Made by a program: the position numbers and the translations under genes. From NCBI RefSeq assembly GCF_036250695.1, contig NZ_CP109427.1:3534001-3598000 (forward strand): DNA of 64,000 nt. The letters are read 5' to 3'. The stretch is from Streptomyces sp. NBC_01497. Its GTDB lineage: Bacteria > Actinomycetota > Actinomycetes > Streptomycetales > Streptomycetaceae. Position 1 is the stretch's first letter; every line of letters starts with the position of its first letter. The notes under the pieces are model-generated. The model made no database searches. It saw only the letters and a list, made by a program, of their open reading frames with translations, and was not told where the DNA came from. Shown here piece by piece: positions 56,481 through 64,000 of this stretch.

Positions 56481-57194
56481 TCACCCCGCCTGCGGCGTGT
56501 CCCGTCCGTGCTGTCGCCGCAGGCTCGCGGTCAGGTGGTCGCGCATGGCTTCGGCCGCCCGGCCGGGGCTGCGGCGCAGGACCGCGCGCAGGATGCGGTC
56601 GTGTTCCGCGAGGGTGAGCGGGCCGCCGCCCGCGATGCTGCCCAGGCGGAAGATGTGCAGGTGGGAGTGGAGCCGGCCCACGGCGTCGGCGAGCAGGGGG
56701 CGGTCGGACGCCCGGGCGATCGTGTCGTGGAAGCGCTGGTCGAGTGCGGCGAAGTCGCGGTAGACGGCGTACCGGTCACCCGTCCTGGGGTGCCGGCGCA
56801 TCTCCTCGACGAGGTTCTCGATCGCGTCGAGTTGCGTGTCGTCGGCGTTCTGTGCGGCGAGCTCCGCCGCGCGGGGTTCCAACAGAAGCCGCATTTCGAA
56901 GAGTTCGTCCAGCCCGGCGCGGGTGAGGAGTTCGGTGGCGCGGTAGCCGGCCAGCGAGCGTTTGGTGACGAGCCCCTCCGATTCGAGCCGGGCGAGAGCT
57001 TCGCGTACCGGGGTCGGGGACACGTCGAGCGCGCGGGCCAGGGCCTCGATGCCGACGCGGGCCCCCGGCTGGATCTCGTGGTCCATGACCTTGGCCTTCA
57101 CGGCCTCGTACACGCTGTCGGCCAGTACCTGGCGCGGCGGTCCCGCGGGCCCGTCCTGTGCCGCCGCGTGGGTGCGGCCGTCGTCGTCCGCCAT
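56481..57194 (-). CDS. GntR-family regulator, FadR/FCD subfamily
   Basis: 237 residues. The winged HTH (about 22-90) includes ALARALDVSPTPVREALARLESEGLV. The FCD effector domain shows the metal-binding Asp/His pattern (FAALDQRFHDTIARAS; RLHSHLHIFRLGS; EAMRDHL). ATG is preceded by an ideal GGAGGAGG. A CCTATAGG-type palindrome 40-58 bp upstream also occurs before the mutarotase gene and the sugar-porter gene, so this is probably the autoregulated repressor of the whole 56.5-62.9 kb cluster, with a sugar acid as effector. Confidence 0.92.
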   Translation of the reverse strand: MADDDGRTHAAAQDGPAGPPRQVLADSVYEAVKAKVMDHEIQPGARVGIEALARALDVSPTPVREALARLESEGLVTKRSLAGYRATELLTRAGLDELFEMRLLLEPRAAELAAQNADDTQLDAIENLVEEMRRHPRTGDRYAVYRDFAALDQRFHDTIARASDRPLLADAVGRLHSHLHIFRLGSIAGGGPLTLAEHDRILRAVLRRSPGRAAEAMRDHLTASLRRQHGRDTPQAG

Positions 57195-57234
57195 CAGTGG
57201 GCCTCCTCCGCCGCTCGCCCCGTACCCGGATCAG

Positions 57235-57252
57235 CAGATTCTATAGGATCTG
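57235..57252. promoter_or_regulatory. GntR operator, site 1 (autoregulation)
   Basis: CAGATTCTATAGGATCTG is an 18-bp palindrome with a single mismatched pair, centred on CTATAG, between the aldo/keto reductase stop and the gntR start. It shares TCTATAGGA/CCTATAGG with two other sites in the cluster. Confidence 0.7.
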
Positions 57253-57281
57253 GGGATACGCGTACGGGGCGGTCACCCGTG

Positions 57282-58337
57282 TCAGAGCCCCGGCAGGACC
57301 GCGCCCTCCGGCAGCAGTTCCTCGGCGCGCAGGTCGTCCCAGAGCGCCTGGGGCACGTCGGTGGTGACGGAGGTGACGTTCTGCCGTACCTCCGCCGCGT
57401 TCCGCATCCCCGCGAGCACCGTACGCACGGCCGGGTGGGCCCGTACGAAGGCCAGCGCGGCCACCGGCAGCGGCACGCCGTGCCGGGCGCAGACCGTGGC
57501 GATGGCGCGGGCGCGCGCGACGAGCGGCTCCGGGGCCGCGGCGTAGTCGAACGTCGGGTTCTCGTCCGGCGTGGCGAGCAGCCCGCTGTTGAAGACCCCC
57601 GCGCCCACGACGTCCACCCCGCGCTCCGCGCACAGCGGGAGCAGTTCGGTGGCGGCCTCCCCGTCGAGCAGGGTGTAGCGGCCGGCGACGATGAGGCAGT
57701 CGATGTCGCTCTCCCGGACGAACCGGGTGGGGATCGCGACCTGGTTCATGCCCACGCCGACCGACCCGAGGACGCCCTGGTCACGCAGTGCCGCGAGCGC
57801 CGGGTACGCCTCGGTGAGCGCCTGGTCGGCCTGCTCGTCGGGGTCGTGGATGAAGGCGATGTCGATCCGGTCGAGACCGAGGCGTCCCAGGCTCTCGTCG
57901 AGCGAGCGGCGCACGCCGTCCGCGCTGTAGTCGCGCACACGCACCCGGTTCGGCGTGCCGTGGAAACCGTCGGCGCCCTGCACGTCCTGCCCGGCCCCCG
58001 CGCCGGGGACCAGCAGCCTGCCGACCTTGGTGGACAGCACGTACGCGTCGCGCGGCTTGTCCGCGAGGAAGCGGCCGACGCGCTCCTCCGAGAGGCCGAC
58101 CCCGTAGTGCGGTGCCGTGTCGAAGTAGCGGATGCCCGCGTCCCATGCGGCCTGGAGCGCGGCGTGCGCGTCCTCGTCGGAAATCGGCGCGAACAGGCCG
58201 CCGAGGGTCGCCGCGCCGAAACCGAGCGCCGTCACGGGCAGCCCCGAGCGGCCGAAGGGCTCGGTGGGCAGCGCCGCACCGGCCGCGTCGTTGCGTACGG
58301 AGCCCTCCCCGGGCCGCCCGTCGCGTGCGGGCGTCAC
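57282..58337 (-). CDS. Aldo/keto reductase (L-fucose/D-threo-aldose 1-dehydrogenase type)
   Basis: 351 residues. AKR signature GIRYFDTAPHYGVGLSEERVGRFL (catalytic Asp and Tyr), with Lys in YVLSTKVGRLL and His in IDIAFIHDPDE completing the tetrad. VRVRDYSADGVRRSLDESLGRLGLDRID is typical of the branch that includes L-fucose dehydrogenase and pyridoxal 4-dehydrogenase. It probably oxidises a free sugar to its lactone. Its GTG start overlaps the SDR stop by four bases. Confidence 0.9.
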   Translation of the reverse strand: MTPARDGRPGEGSVRNDAAGAALPTEPFGRSGLPVTALGFGAATLGGLFAPISDEDAHAALQAAWDAGIRYFDTAPHYGVGLSEERVGRFLADKPRDAYVLSTKVGRLLVPGAGAGQDVQGADGFHGTPNRVRVRDYSADGVRRSLDESLGRLGLDRIDIAFIHDPDEQADQALTEAYPALAALRDQGVLGSVGVGMNQVAIPTRFVRESDIDCLIVAGRYTLLDGEAATELLPLCAERGVDVVGAGVFNSGLLATPDENPTFDYAAAPEPLVARARAIATVCARHGVPLPVAALAFVRAHPAVRTVLAGMRNAAEVRQNVTSVTTDVPQALWDDLRAEELLPEGAVLPGL

Positions 58338-59176
58338 TCCGCGCCGCCGGCGGTCCCGGCCGACGCCGCCGGCTCGGCCGGTCGCAGCCTGAGCCCCTGC
58401 ATGCCGCCGTCGACGGCCAGGTCGGTCCCGGTGGTGGCCCCCGCGTACGGGCCCGCCAGGTAGCAGACCGCCGCGGCGACCTCTTCCGCGGAGACCAGGC
58501 GCCCGGTGGGCTGGCGTGCGCTCAGCGCGGCGCGCTCGGCGGCCGGGTCCGCCGCGGAGTCGAGGAGGCGGCCGACCCAGGGGGTGTCGACGGTGCCGGG
58601 GTTCACGCAGTTGACCCGTACGCCCTCACGGATGTGGTCGGCGGCCATGGCCCGGGTCAGGCCGAGGACCGCGCCCTTGCTCGCCGAGTACAGCGCGCGC
58701 TGCGGGAGCCCCGCGGTGGCGGCGATGGAGCACGTGTTCACGATCGCGGTGGTCGGCGACTGGCCCGCCGTCCGGGCGGCGGCACCCTCGCGCAGCAGCG
58801 GCAGCGCGGCGGCGGCCACCCGGGCCATGCCGACGACGTTCACGTCCAGGACGCGCGTCCACTCCGCGTCGTCGTTGTCCTCGACGGTGCCCTGGGCGCC
58901 GATGCCCGCGTTGTTGACCAGCACGTCGAGCCGCCCGAAGCGCTCGCCGATCGCCGCGAATGCGGCGTTCACGGAGGCGCGGTCGGTAACGTCGCAGGTG
59001 AAGCCGTGCAGGGCGGCGGGGGCGGCCTCGGCGTTCAGGTCGAGTACGCACACCTCGGCGCCGCGCGCGGCCAGTTCGCGTGCGGTGGCCAGGCCGATGC
59101 CGGACGCCCCGCCCGTGACGGCGGCCACGAGGCCGCGGAACTCGCCGGCGCGGGGGAGGTCGGAAGTCTGAGTCAT
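58334..59176 (-). CDS. Short-chain dehydrogenase/reductase of the sugar cluster
   Basis: 280 residues. Classical SDR: AAVTGGASGIGLATA (cofactor), CDVTDR, DVLVNNAGIGAQG, catalytic TCSIAATAGLPQRALYSASKGAV with Ser-Tyr-Lys, and VNCVNPGTVDTPW. In non-phosphorylated L-fucose or rhamnose pathways an SDR oxidises the sugar or the 2-keto-3-deoxy acid. Either step could fit here. It is co-translated with the aldo/keto reductase. A 75-bp tandem repeat fills its leader. Confidence 0.9.
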   Translation of the reverse strand: MTQTSDLPRAGEFRGLVAAVTGGASGIGLATARELAARGAEVCVLDLNAEAAPAALHGFTCDVTDRASVNAAFAAIGERFGRLDVLVNNAGIGAQGTVEDNDDAEWTRVLDVNVVGMARVAAAALPLLREGAAARTAGQSPTTAIVNTCSIAATAGLPQRALYSASKGAVLGLTRAMAADHIREGVRVNCVNPGTVDTPWVGRLLDSAADPAAERAALSARQPTGRLVSAEEVAAAVCYLAGPYAGATTGTDLAVDGGMQGLRLRPAEPAASAGTAGGAE

Positions 59177-59218
59177 GTGCTGTTCGCCGTCCTTCTCGGT
59201 GTCACGCTCTGCGGGGTG

Positions 59219-59395
59219 TCCCGCGTCGTTGCCGTGCTGTCACGCTGTGCGGGCGTCCCCGTGTCGTTCCGTGCTGCCACGGTGAGCGCGGTCTCCCGCG
59301 TCGTTGCCGTGCTGTCACGCTGTGCGGGCGTCCCCGCGTCGTTCCGTGCTGCCACGGTGAGCGCGGTCTCCCGCGTCGATCCGTGCTGTCACGCT
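59219..59395. repeat. 75-bp tandem repeat, 2.3 copies
   Basis: Units at 59219-59293 and 59294-59368 differ at one base seen; a partial third copy runs to about 59395. Each unit is itself two diverged halves (CGTCGTTGCCGTGCTGTCAC and GTGTCGTTCCGTGCTGCCAC). It occupies most of the 313-bp gap between the mutarotase and SDR genes. Frames across it give repetitive peptides and have no ribosome site, so no gene is called. Confidence 0.85.
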
Positions 59396-59489
59396 CCGCC
59401 GACCTGTCGTCAACCGGCCGGGCACGGTCGTGCCGTTGCTTCCGCACCGCCGCAGTGGTGTTCGCGGCGGGAACCGGCACCGGGGCGGC

Positions 59490-59813
59490 TCACTCCATCA
59501 GGAAGACCTGCTCCGTCGACGCCCACCACTCACCGGGGCCCGCCTCCGGGACGGCTTCCTGGCAGGGGTCCGTGAGTTTCCACCACGCCTGGCTGGCCTC
59601 GTCGGCACCGATGGCCGCGAGATCGGCGGCCAGGTCGTCGCCGTGGTACTCGAAGTAGCTGAACAGCCGGTCGCCCAGCAGGTGGATCGAGTAGTTGGCG
59701 ATGTGGCTGGCGCGGAGCCTGGCCAGGACCGGCTCCGGGACCGCGCGGTGGAGTTCGCGGTACTCGTCCCGCTTCTCCGGCTTCACCCTGATCACTTGCG
59801 CGATGCGCCGCAC
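59490..59813 (-). CDS. L-rhamnose mutarotase-family protein
   Basis: 107 residues, normal for RhaM. Interconverts alpha and beta anomers of a deoxysugar. Family features: QVIRVKPEKRDEYRELHRAVPEPVLARLRASHIANYSIHLLGDRLFSYFEYHGDDLAADLAAIGA, with His and Tyr at the active site, and a C-terminal EVFLME-like end (TEQVFLME). GTG start with GGAG upstream. It heads the leftward transcript mutarotase-SDR-AKR and has a GntR site about 120 bp upstream. Confidence 0.9.
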   Translation of the reverse strand: MRRIAQVIRVKPEKRDEYRELHRAVPEPVLARLRASHIANYSIHLLGDRLFSYFEYHGDDLAADLAAIGADEASQAWWKLTDPCQEAVPEAGPGEWWASTEQVFLME

Positions 59814-59933
59814 GATCCGCTCCGCTCCGAGCTCACGCCGCCGAGCCCTGCCGTGCCCGTCCGGCCGGCTCGCTTCCGCTCACCCGACCCCGGTCTCCGG
59901 CGCTCTCAGCTGTCCGATGTCTTCAGTTCAGAA

Positions 59934-59941
59934 CCTATAGG
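59934..59941. promoter_or_regulatory. GntR operator, site 2
   Basis: Core CCTATAGG within GAACCTATAGGAACA, about 120 bp before the mutarotase start codon. The right half (TATAGGAA) matches site 3; the left half is less symmetric. Confidence 0.65.
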
Positions 59942-60035
59942 AACAACCCAAAAAGGAGAACCCTCCTCCCTCGGAGCTCCCCGAGAACGACGAGCGATTT
60001 CTCCGGCCGCCCACCAAGAATTACCGCTCAAACCC

Positions 60036-60064
60036 TTGACGTGCCGCTGACACTCCTGCGTAAC
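60036..60064 (+). promoter_or_regulatory. Probable promoter of the sugar porter gene
   Basis: TTGACG at 60036-60041 and CGTAAC at 60059-60064, 17 bp apart. The -35 is good and the -10 weak. Transcription would start about 60071, so operator site 3 lies just downstream of the start point, where bound repressor would block elongation. Confidence 0.45.
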
Positions 60065-60081
60065 CTCCAGGCGTTCCCAAA

Positions 60082-60095
60082 TTTCCTATAGGAAA
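60082..60095. promoter_or_regulatory. GntR operator, site 3
   Basis: TTTCCTATAGGAAA is a perfect 14-bp palindrome, 25 bp before the porter start codon. It is the most symmetric of the three cluster sites. Confidence 0.75.
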
Positions 60096-60119
60096 ATTCT
60101 GACTGTCCTTGGAGGCGTC

Positions 60120-61487
60120 ATGGCAGACCCCACCTCGCCGGCCCCGCCGCTCCCCCTGTTCGTCAAGGCAGTCGCCGTCCTCGGTGGAATGGCGGGCCTG
60201 CTCTACGGCTACGACTCGGGCGCCATCGCCACCGCGCTCCCGTTCGCGACGAAGACCTTCGGCCTGTCGTCCACCGAACAGGGACTGGTCACCAGCCTGA
60301 TCCTGCTCGGCGCCCTGCCCGCGATCGTGGCCGGTTCGCTCGCCGCGAAGCGCTTCGACCGCCGCCACCTGCTGCTGGTGGCCGGCCTCATCTTCGTCGT
60401 CGGCTCGATCGGCTGCGCCCTGTCGGGCAACGTGGCCGTGCTGCTGACGTTCCGCTTCGTCCTCGGCCTCGGCGTCGGCCTGGCCAACATGTTCGGCCTG
60501 ATCTACCTGACCGAGCTGGCGCCCAAGCGGACCCGCGGCCTGATCAGCGCGCTGTACCAGCTGAGCGTGAACGTCGGCATCCTCGTCGCGTACGGCGTCG
60601 GCGACGCGCTGCGCGGTTCCGGCGCCTGGCAGTGGATGCTCGGCCTGGGCGCGATCCCCGCGCTGCTGTTCTTCGTCGGCATGTGCTTCAGCCCCAACAG
60701 CCCCCGCTGGCTCATCCTGCGCGGCCGGGACAAGGAGGCCCACGACGTCCTCGTACGGCTGCGGGCCACCACCGCCGAGGCGGACGGCGAGTCCCGCGAG
60801 ATCCGGGGCAGCCTCGGCCGGCAGGGCGCCGGGCTGCGCGAGTTGTTCCACAGCTACCGGCCCGCGATCGGCATCGGTCTCGTCCTGACGTTCTTCCAGG
60901 TCTTCACCGGCATCAACGGTGTCGTCTACTACGCGCCGACGGTGTTCGCCTCCGCGACCGGCGGCGCCACCGACACCGGCATCATCGCCAACTACAGCGT
61001 GGGGGGCGCGCTCGTCGTCTCCACCGCACTCTCGCTGCCGCTGATCGACCGCATGGGCCGGCGGAAACTGCTGGCACTGAGCCTCGGCGGCCAGGTCGTG
61101 CCGCTGCTCCTGCTGGCGCTGTTCCCGCACGTGACCGTGCTCGACATCATCTGCGTCTTCGTCTTCACCTTCGCGTTCGGCTTCGGACTCGGCCCGGTGT
61201 TCTGGCTGTACATCCCGGAGATCCTGCCGCTGCGGGCCCGCGCGCTCGGCATGGGCGTGGTGACGTTCACGCAGTACCTCTTCAACTTCCTGTTCTCGCT
61301 GACGTTCCCGGACATCCTCGGCGCGATCCACTTCTGGATCTTCGGGATCTACGGCGTCCTGTCGGCGGCCGGACTCGTCTTCGTCCTCACCTGCGTGCCG
61401 GAGACCGCGGGCCGCTCGCTGGAGGACATCGAGGAGGACTGGCGACGCAGGGACAAGCGCCCGGTGGCCGCGACGACGGCCGCCTAG
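60120..61487 (+). CDS. MFS sugar porter
   Basis: 455 residues, twelve predicted membrane helices. Sugar-porter marks: [17 protein letters not shown] in helix 1, [36 protein letters not shown] after helix 6, [17 protein letters not shown] in helix 7, [11 protein letters not shown] and [16 protein letters not shown] at the C-terminus. It imports a monosaccharide with protons. ATG is preceded by GGAGG. First gene of the rightward arm of the GntR cluster; the dehydratase gene follows 248 bp downstream. Confidence 0.95.
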   Translation: MADPTSPAPPLPLFVKAVAVLGGMAGLLYGYDSGAIATALPFATKTFGLSSTEQGLVTSLILLGALPAIVAGSLAAKRFDRRHLLLVAGLIFVVGSIGCALSGNVAVLLTFRFVLGLGVGLANMFGLIYLTELAPKRTRGLISALYQLSVNVGILVAYGVGDALRGSGAWQWMLGLGAIPALLFFVGMCFSPNSPRWLILRGRDKEAHDVLVRLRATTAEADGESREIRGSLGRQGAGLRELFHSYRPAIGIGLVLTFFQVFTGINGVVYYAPTVFASATGGATDTGIIANYSVGGALVVSTALSLPLIDRMGRRKLLALSLGGQVVPLLLLALFPHVTVLDIICVFVFTFAFGFGLGPVFWLYIPEILPLRARALGMGVVTFTQYLFNFLFSLTFPDILGAIHFWIFGIYGVLSAAGLVFVLTCVPETAGRSLEDIEEDWRRRDKRPVAATTAA

Positions 61488-61650
61488 CCGGCGCCCGGCT
61501 CCGCCGCACGCGCCCCATCCGGAGCCCGTGCTCGCGGCCTTCCCCGCGGAACCAACATGGGCGCGCGCCCCCACAACAGGCGGACGCGGGGCGGCGACAG
61601 TCCGGCGCGGGGACCCTGTGGAACACCGGCCCAGAACACGCGACACGCGA

Positions 61651-61683
61651 CACACAGCACACAGCACACAGCACACAGCACAG
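61651..61683. repeat. 7-bp tandem repeat upstream of the dehydratase gene
   Basis: CACACAG repeats four times exactly and then partially (33 bp), 50-85 bp before the dehydratase ATG. Flanking DNA is also rich in CACAG/ACACG. It could vary in length by slippage. Confidence 0.85.
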
Positions 61684-61735
61684 AACCACCGCACAGAACA
61701 CACCGCACGGAACACGGGAAGCGAGAAGGCGGGTC

Positions 61736-62869
61736 ATGCCCAGTTCGACGCACGCGAGGACCGCGACGGCCGGAGCGGCCGGTACGACGATCAAGAGGAT
61801 AGAAACCAGGCTGGTCAACATCGAACCGGAGACGCTGCGCACCGACGCGTCCCAGACGTTCGTACGCCAGGAGACGATCCTCGTCACCATCGAGACCGGG
61901 GACGGCCTGCGCGGCACCGGCTACTCGTACACGATCGGCAGCGGCGGTTCGTCGGTCGTCGCACTGCTGCGCGATCATCTGGAGGCCGGACTGATCGGCC
62001 GGGACGCGCGCGACATCGAGGGCATCTGGGGCCGGATGCTCGCCTCCACACGCGCCACCGCCTTCGGCGTTCTGACCTCCCTCGCGCTCGCCGCCGTCGA
62101 CACCGCGCTGTGGGACCTGCGGTGCCTGCGCGCCGGCGAACCGCTGTGGCGGCTCGCGGGCGGCGCGCACGACCGGCTGCCGGTGTACGACACGGAGGGC
62201 GGCTGGCTGCACCTGCCGACCGACGCGCTCGTCGAGAACGTCCGCGCGGCGAAGGAACGGGGCCTGCGCGGCGCGAAGTTGAAAGTCGGCAAGCCCACGG
62301 CCGGGGAGGACGCGGAACGCCTCACGGCGGTGCGCGCCGCGGTCGGGCCCGCGTTCGAGCTGATGGTCGACGCCAACCAGTCGCTGACCGGCGCGGAGGC
62401 CGTCCGCCGGGCCCGTACCTACGAACCGCTCGACATCGCGTGGTTCGAGGAGCCCCTGCCGGCGGAGGACATCGCCGGCCACGAGCGCCTCGCCCGCTCC
62501 ACGTCGGTGCCGATCGCGGTCGGCGAATCGATGTACAGCGTCGGGCACTTCGCGGAGTACCTGCGTGCGGGGGCCGCCGGCATCGTCCAGGTCGACGTGG
62601 CCCGCGTCGGCGGCATCACGCCCTGGCTGAAGGTCGCGCACGCGGCGGAGGCGTTCAACGTCAAGGTGGCGCCGCACTTCCTGATGGAACTCCACGCGAG
62701 CCTCGCGTGCGCGGTACCGGCGGGGATGTACGTGGAGCACATTCCGCAGCTCGGCGCGATCACCACCAGCGAGCTGGTGATCGAGGACGGCGCGGTGATA
62801 CCCCCGGAGACGCCCGGGCTCGGCATCACCTGGAACGAGGAGGCGATAGCGGACCTGCGGGTGGCCTGA
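61736..62869 (+). CDS. Enolase-superfamily (mandelate racemase group) sugar-acid dehydratase
   Basis: 377 residues. Active-site set of the mandelate-racemase subgroup is complete: KxK (Lys181, Lys183 in GAKLKVGK), metal ligands Asp212 (MVDANQS), Glu238 (WFEEPLP) and Glu264 (AVGES), then the Asp287/His314 pair (VQVDVARVGG; APHFLMELH). Members with this set dehydrate sugar acids such as L-fuconate, L-rhamnonate or galactarate to 2-keto-3-deoxy acids. The cluster context favours a 6-deoxy-L-sugar acid. ATG at 61736 has GAAGGCGG upstream. Confidence 0.9.
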   Translation: MPSSTHARTATAGAAGTTIKRIETRLVNIEPETLRTDASQTFVRQETILVTIETGDGLRGTGYSYTIGSGGSSVVALLRDHLEAGLIGRDARDIEGIWGRMLASTRATAFGVLTSLALAAVDTALWDLRCLRAGEPLWRLAGGAHDRLPVYDTEGGWLHLPTDALVENVRAAKERGLRGAKLKVGKPTAGEDAERLTAVRAAVGPAFELMVDANQSLTGAEAVRRARTYEPLDIAWFEEPLPAEDIAGHERLARSTSVPIAVGESMYSVGHFAEYLRAGAAGIVQVDVARVGGITPWLKVAHAAEAFNVKVAPHFLMELHASLACAVPAGMYVEHIPQLGAITTSELVIEDGAVIPPETPGLGITWNEEAIADLRVA

Positions 62870-63009
62870 CCCGCCCGCGCCCCTGCCTCCGCCCCACCTG
62901 CGCCTCGCCCCCCGCCCCACCTCCCGGGCCCGGCGGACGGGTCGGGGCGGCCGGTCCGGGCCGCATTCGTGAGGCATGTGACCTGCGACGACGACGGCGG
63001 CGACAGCGC

Positions 63010-63990
63010 TCAGGCGCCCGCCCCCGTCAGGCTCGCGGCCGTCTCCCACAGGCGGTGGGCGTTGGCCGGGTCGAGGGCGAAGGGGGCGACGCCGCCGCCG
63101 AACAGCGGCGGGCGCTCCGTGAGGATCACGGCCTCGTCGCAGTCGTCGAAGTAGCGTCCGCCCACGCCCTCCAGCAGGGGCGAGGCGGCGACGAGGACGG
63201 ATGTCGCCGCCCCCTGACGCACCGTCTTGCGCCGTTCGACCGGGGTCTGCAGGCCGCCGGTGTGCTGCTGGAGGTTGGTGGCGATCGCGCCGGGGTGGAC
63301 CGCGTTGGCGAGGATCCCGTCGTCGGCCCAGCGGCGCGTCGCCTCGACCGCCAGCAGTACGTCCGCCGTCTTCGACTCGCCGTACGCGAGGATCGGCACG
63401 TAGGGGCGGAATCGGTAGTCCAGGTCGTCGAAGACCACCGGGGCCCCGAGGTGGGCGTTCGAACTGAGGGAGACGATCCGCGCGCCGTCGGCGCGGGCGA
63501 GGGCCCGGTGCAGGCCGATGGTCAGGGCGTGGTGTGCGAGGAAGTTGACCGCGAACTGCTTCTCGTGGCCCTCGGGCGTACGGGTCAGTTCCGGCAGCGC
63601 CATGATTCCGGCGTTGTTGACGAGGATGTGCAGCGGCTCCTCGGCGGGCCACGCTTCGGTGAAGGCCCGCACGGAGGGCAGGTCGGCCAGGTCGAGGCGG
63701 CGTACCGCGACGTGCGGGTTGCCGGTGGCCGCGGTGATGCGGGCCGCGGTGTCCGCCCCGGCGGCCGTGTTCCGCACGCCGAGGACCACCCGCGCGCCGG
63801 CCGCCGCGAGCGCGCGGGCCGTCTCCGTACCGACGCCGGACGTGGCGCCGGTGACCAGGGCCCGGCGGCCGGTGAGGTCGACGCCCGCGAGGACCTCGTC
63901 GGCGGTGGACGCGAAGCCGAAGGGTGTGGTCAGACGGGCGGGTGAGGTCGTGGTGGCGCCGCCTGCGTTCATGGTGTGCGTGGTGTTCAT
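63010..63990 (-). CDS. Short-chain dehydrogenase (retinol-dehydrogenase-like SDR)
   Basis: 326 residues. SDR motifs: RALVTGATSGVGTETARALAAAGARVVLGVRN, RRLDLADLPSVRAF, HILVNNAGIMALPE and catalytic SLSSNAHLG with AYGESKTADVL. Sequence style matches the large actinobacterial retinol-dehydrogenase/oxidoreductase group of unknown substrates. Start 63990 or the in-frame ATG 63972; no good ribosome site for either. It is on the opposite strand to the dehydratase gene, separated by 140 bp, and is probably not part of the sugar regulon. Confidence 0.88.
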   Translation of the reverse strand: MNTTHTMNAGGATTTSPARLTTPFGFASTADEVLAGVDLTGRRALVTGATSGVGTETARALAAAGARVVLGVRNTAAGADTAARITAATGNPHVAVRRLDLADLPSVRAFTEAWPAEEPLHILVNNAGIMALPELTRTPEGHEKQFAVNFLAHHALTIGLHRALARADGARIVSLSSNAHLGAPVVFDDLDYRFRPYVPILAYGESKTADVLLAVEATRRWADDGILANAVHPGAIATNLQQHTGGLQTPVERRKTVRQGAATSVLVAASPLLEGVGGRYFDDCDEAVILTERPPLFGGGVAPFALDPANAHRLWETAASLTGAGA

Positions 63991-64000
63991 ACGGTCAGGG

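Larger units (their letters stand above)
59814..60119. other. Divergent control region of the sugar cluster
   Basis: 306 bp between the leftward mutarotase gene and the rightward porter gene. It contains two CCTATAGG operators (59934-59941 and 60082-60095) and a probable porter promoter (60036-60064). The middle part (59940-60030) is less GC-rich than its surroundings. No gene is present. Confidence 0.75.

Noticed and set aside
60021..61715. Long minus-strand frame opposite the sugar porter
   Set aside because: The plus strand encodes a clear 12-helix MFS protein with all family motifs; the reverse frame is Glu/Asp/Ala-rich noise.

Overview
The window is high-GC DNA with strong third-position G/C bias, many GTG starts and four-base start/stop overlaps. 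These traits and the gene content point to a Streptomyces chromosome, in the conserved core. From memory, the gene order (clpC, lsr2, coaX-nadC-nadB-panC, nuoD2, fol genes, ftsH, hpt, tilS, dacB, ppa, tipA, glutamate decarboxylase, a WhiJ-type cluster, a PolA-like polymerase) resembles S. coelicolor around SCO3373-SCO3434. No rRNA, tRNA, CRISPR array, transposase or phage gene was recognised.

Layout. 1-6.2 kb: clpC (cut by the left edge) with a ClgR-type box upstream, a primase/polymerase-like hypothetical gene, lsr2, an ArgA-type N-acetyltransferase, a BlaI/MecI regulator and two small hypothetical genes. 6.2-7.1 kb: non-coding DNA with an exact 261-bp tandem duplication. 7.1-13.1 kb: a tightly overlapping cofactor operon (DUF2520 protein, panC, nadB, nadC, coaX) for CoA and NAD. 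13.1-24.7 kb: threonine aldolase, a two-component system, a MidA-type methyltransferase beside an orphan complex I subunit D, a membrane coiled-coil protein, an exported esterase and an MprF-like membrane protein with an ECF-type promoter. 24.8-34 kb: folate genes (folP, folB, folK on +, folE on -), then ftsH, hpt, tilS and a DUF2342 zinc protease on -. 34-41.5 kb: an amidohydrolase, dacB, ppa, a ThrE-type exporter and a DedA protein with a very long Q/P-rich tail.

41.6-56.4 kb is more variable. It holds a truncated tipA-like regulator that keeps its promoter, a ClC channel next to glutamate decarboxylase (a likely acid-resistance pair), a frameshifted hypothetical gene, an aldehyde dehydrogenase lacking the usual catalytic Glu, a WhiJ-type module (XRE/DUF5753, ATPase, DUF397), a lipoprotein, an acetyltransferase, a second ATPase, a quinone oxidoreductase, a PolA-like polymerase and an aminoglycoside-phosphotransferase-like gene.

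56.5-62.9 kb looks like one sugar-catabolic regulon: an FCD-type GntR repressor, aldo/keto reductase, SDR, mutarotase, MFS sugar porter and enolase-superfamily dehydratase. A shared CCTATAGG palindrome lies before the regulator, before the mutarotase and before the porter. An unrelated SDR gene ends the window.

The signals most worth following are the shared TGTGCACGTGCATCYGC element in the WhiJ-type module, the CCTATAGG regulon, the broken tipA locus, the methyltransferase/NuoD pair, the atypical aldehyde dehydrogenase and the DedA tail. All family calls come from reading motifs by eye; no database search was run.
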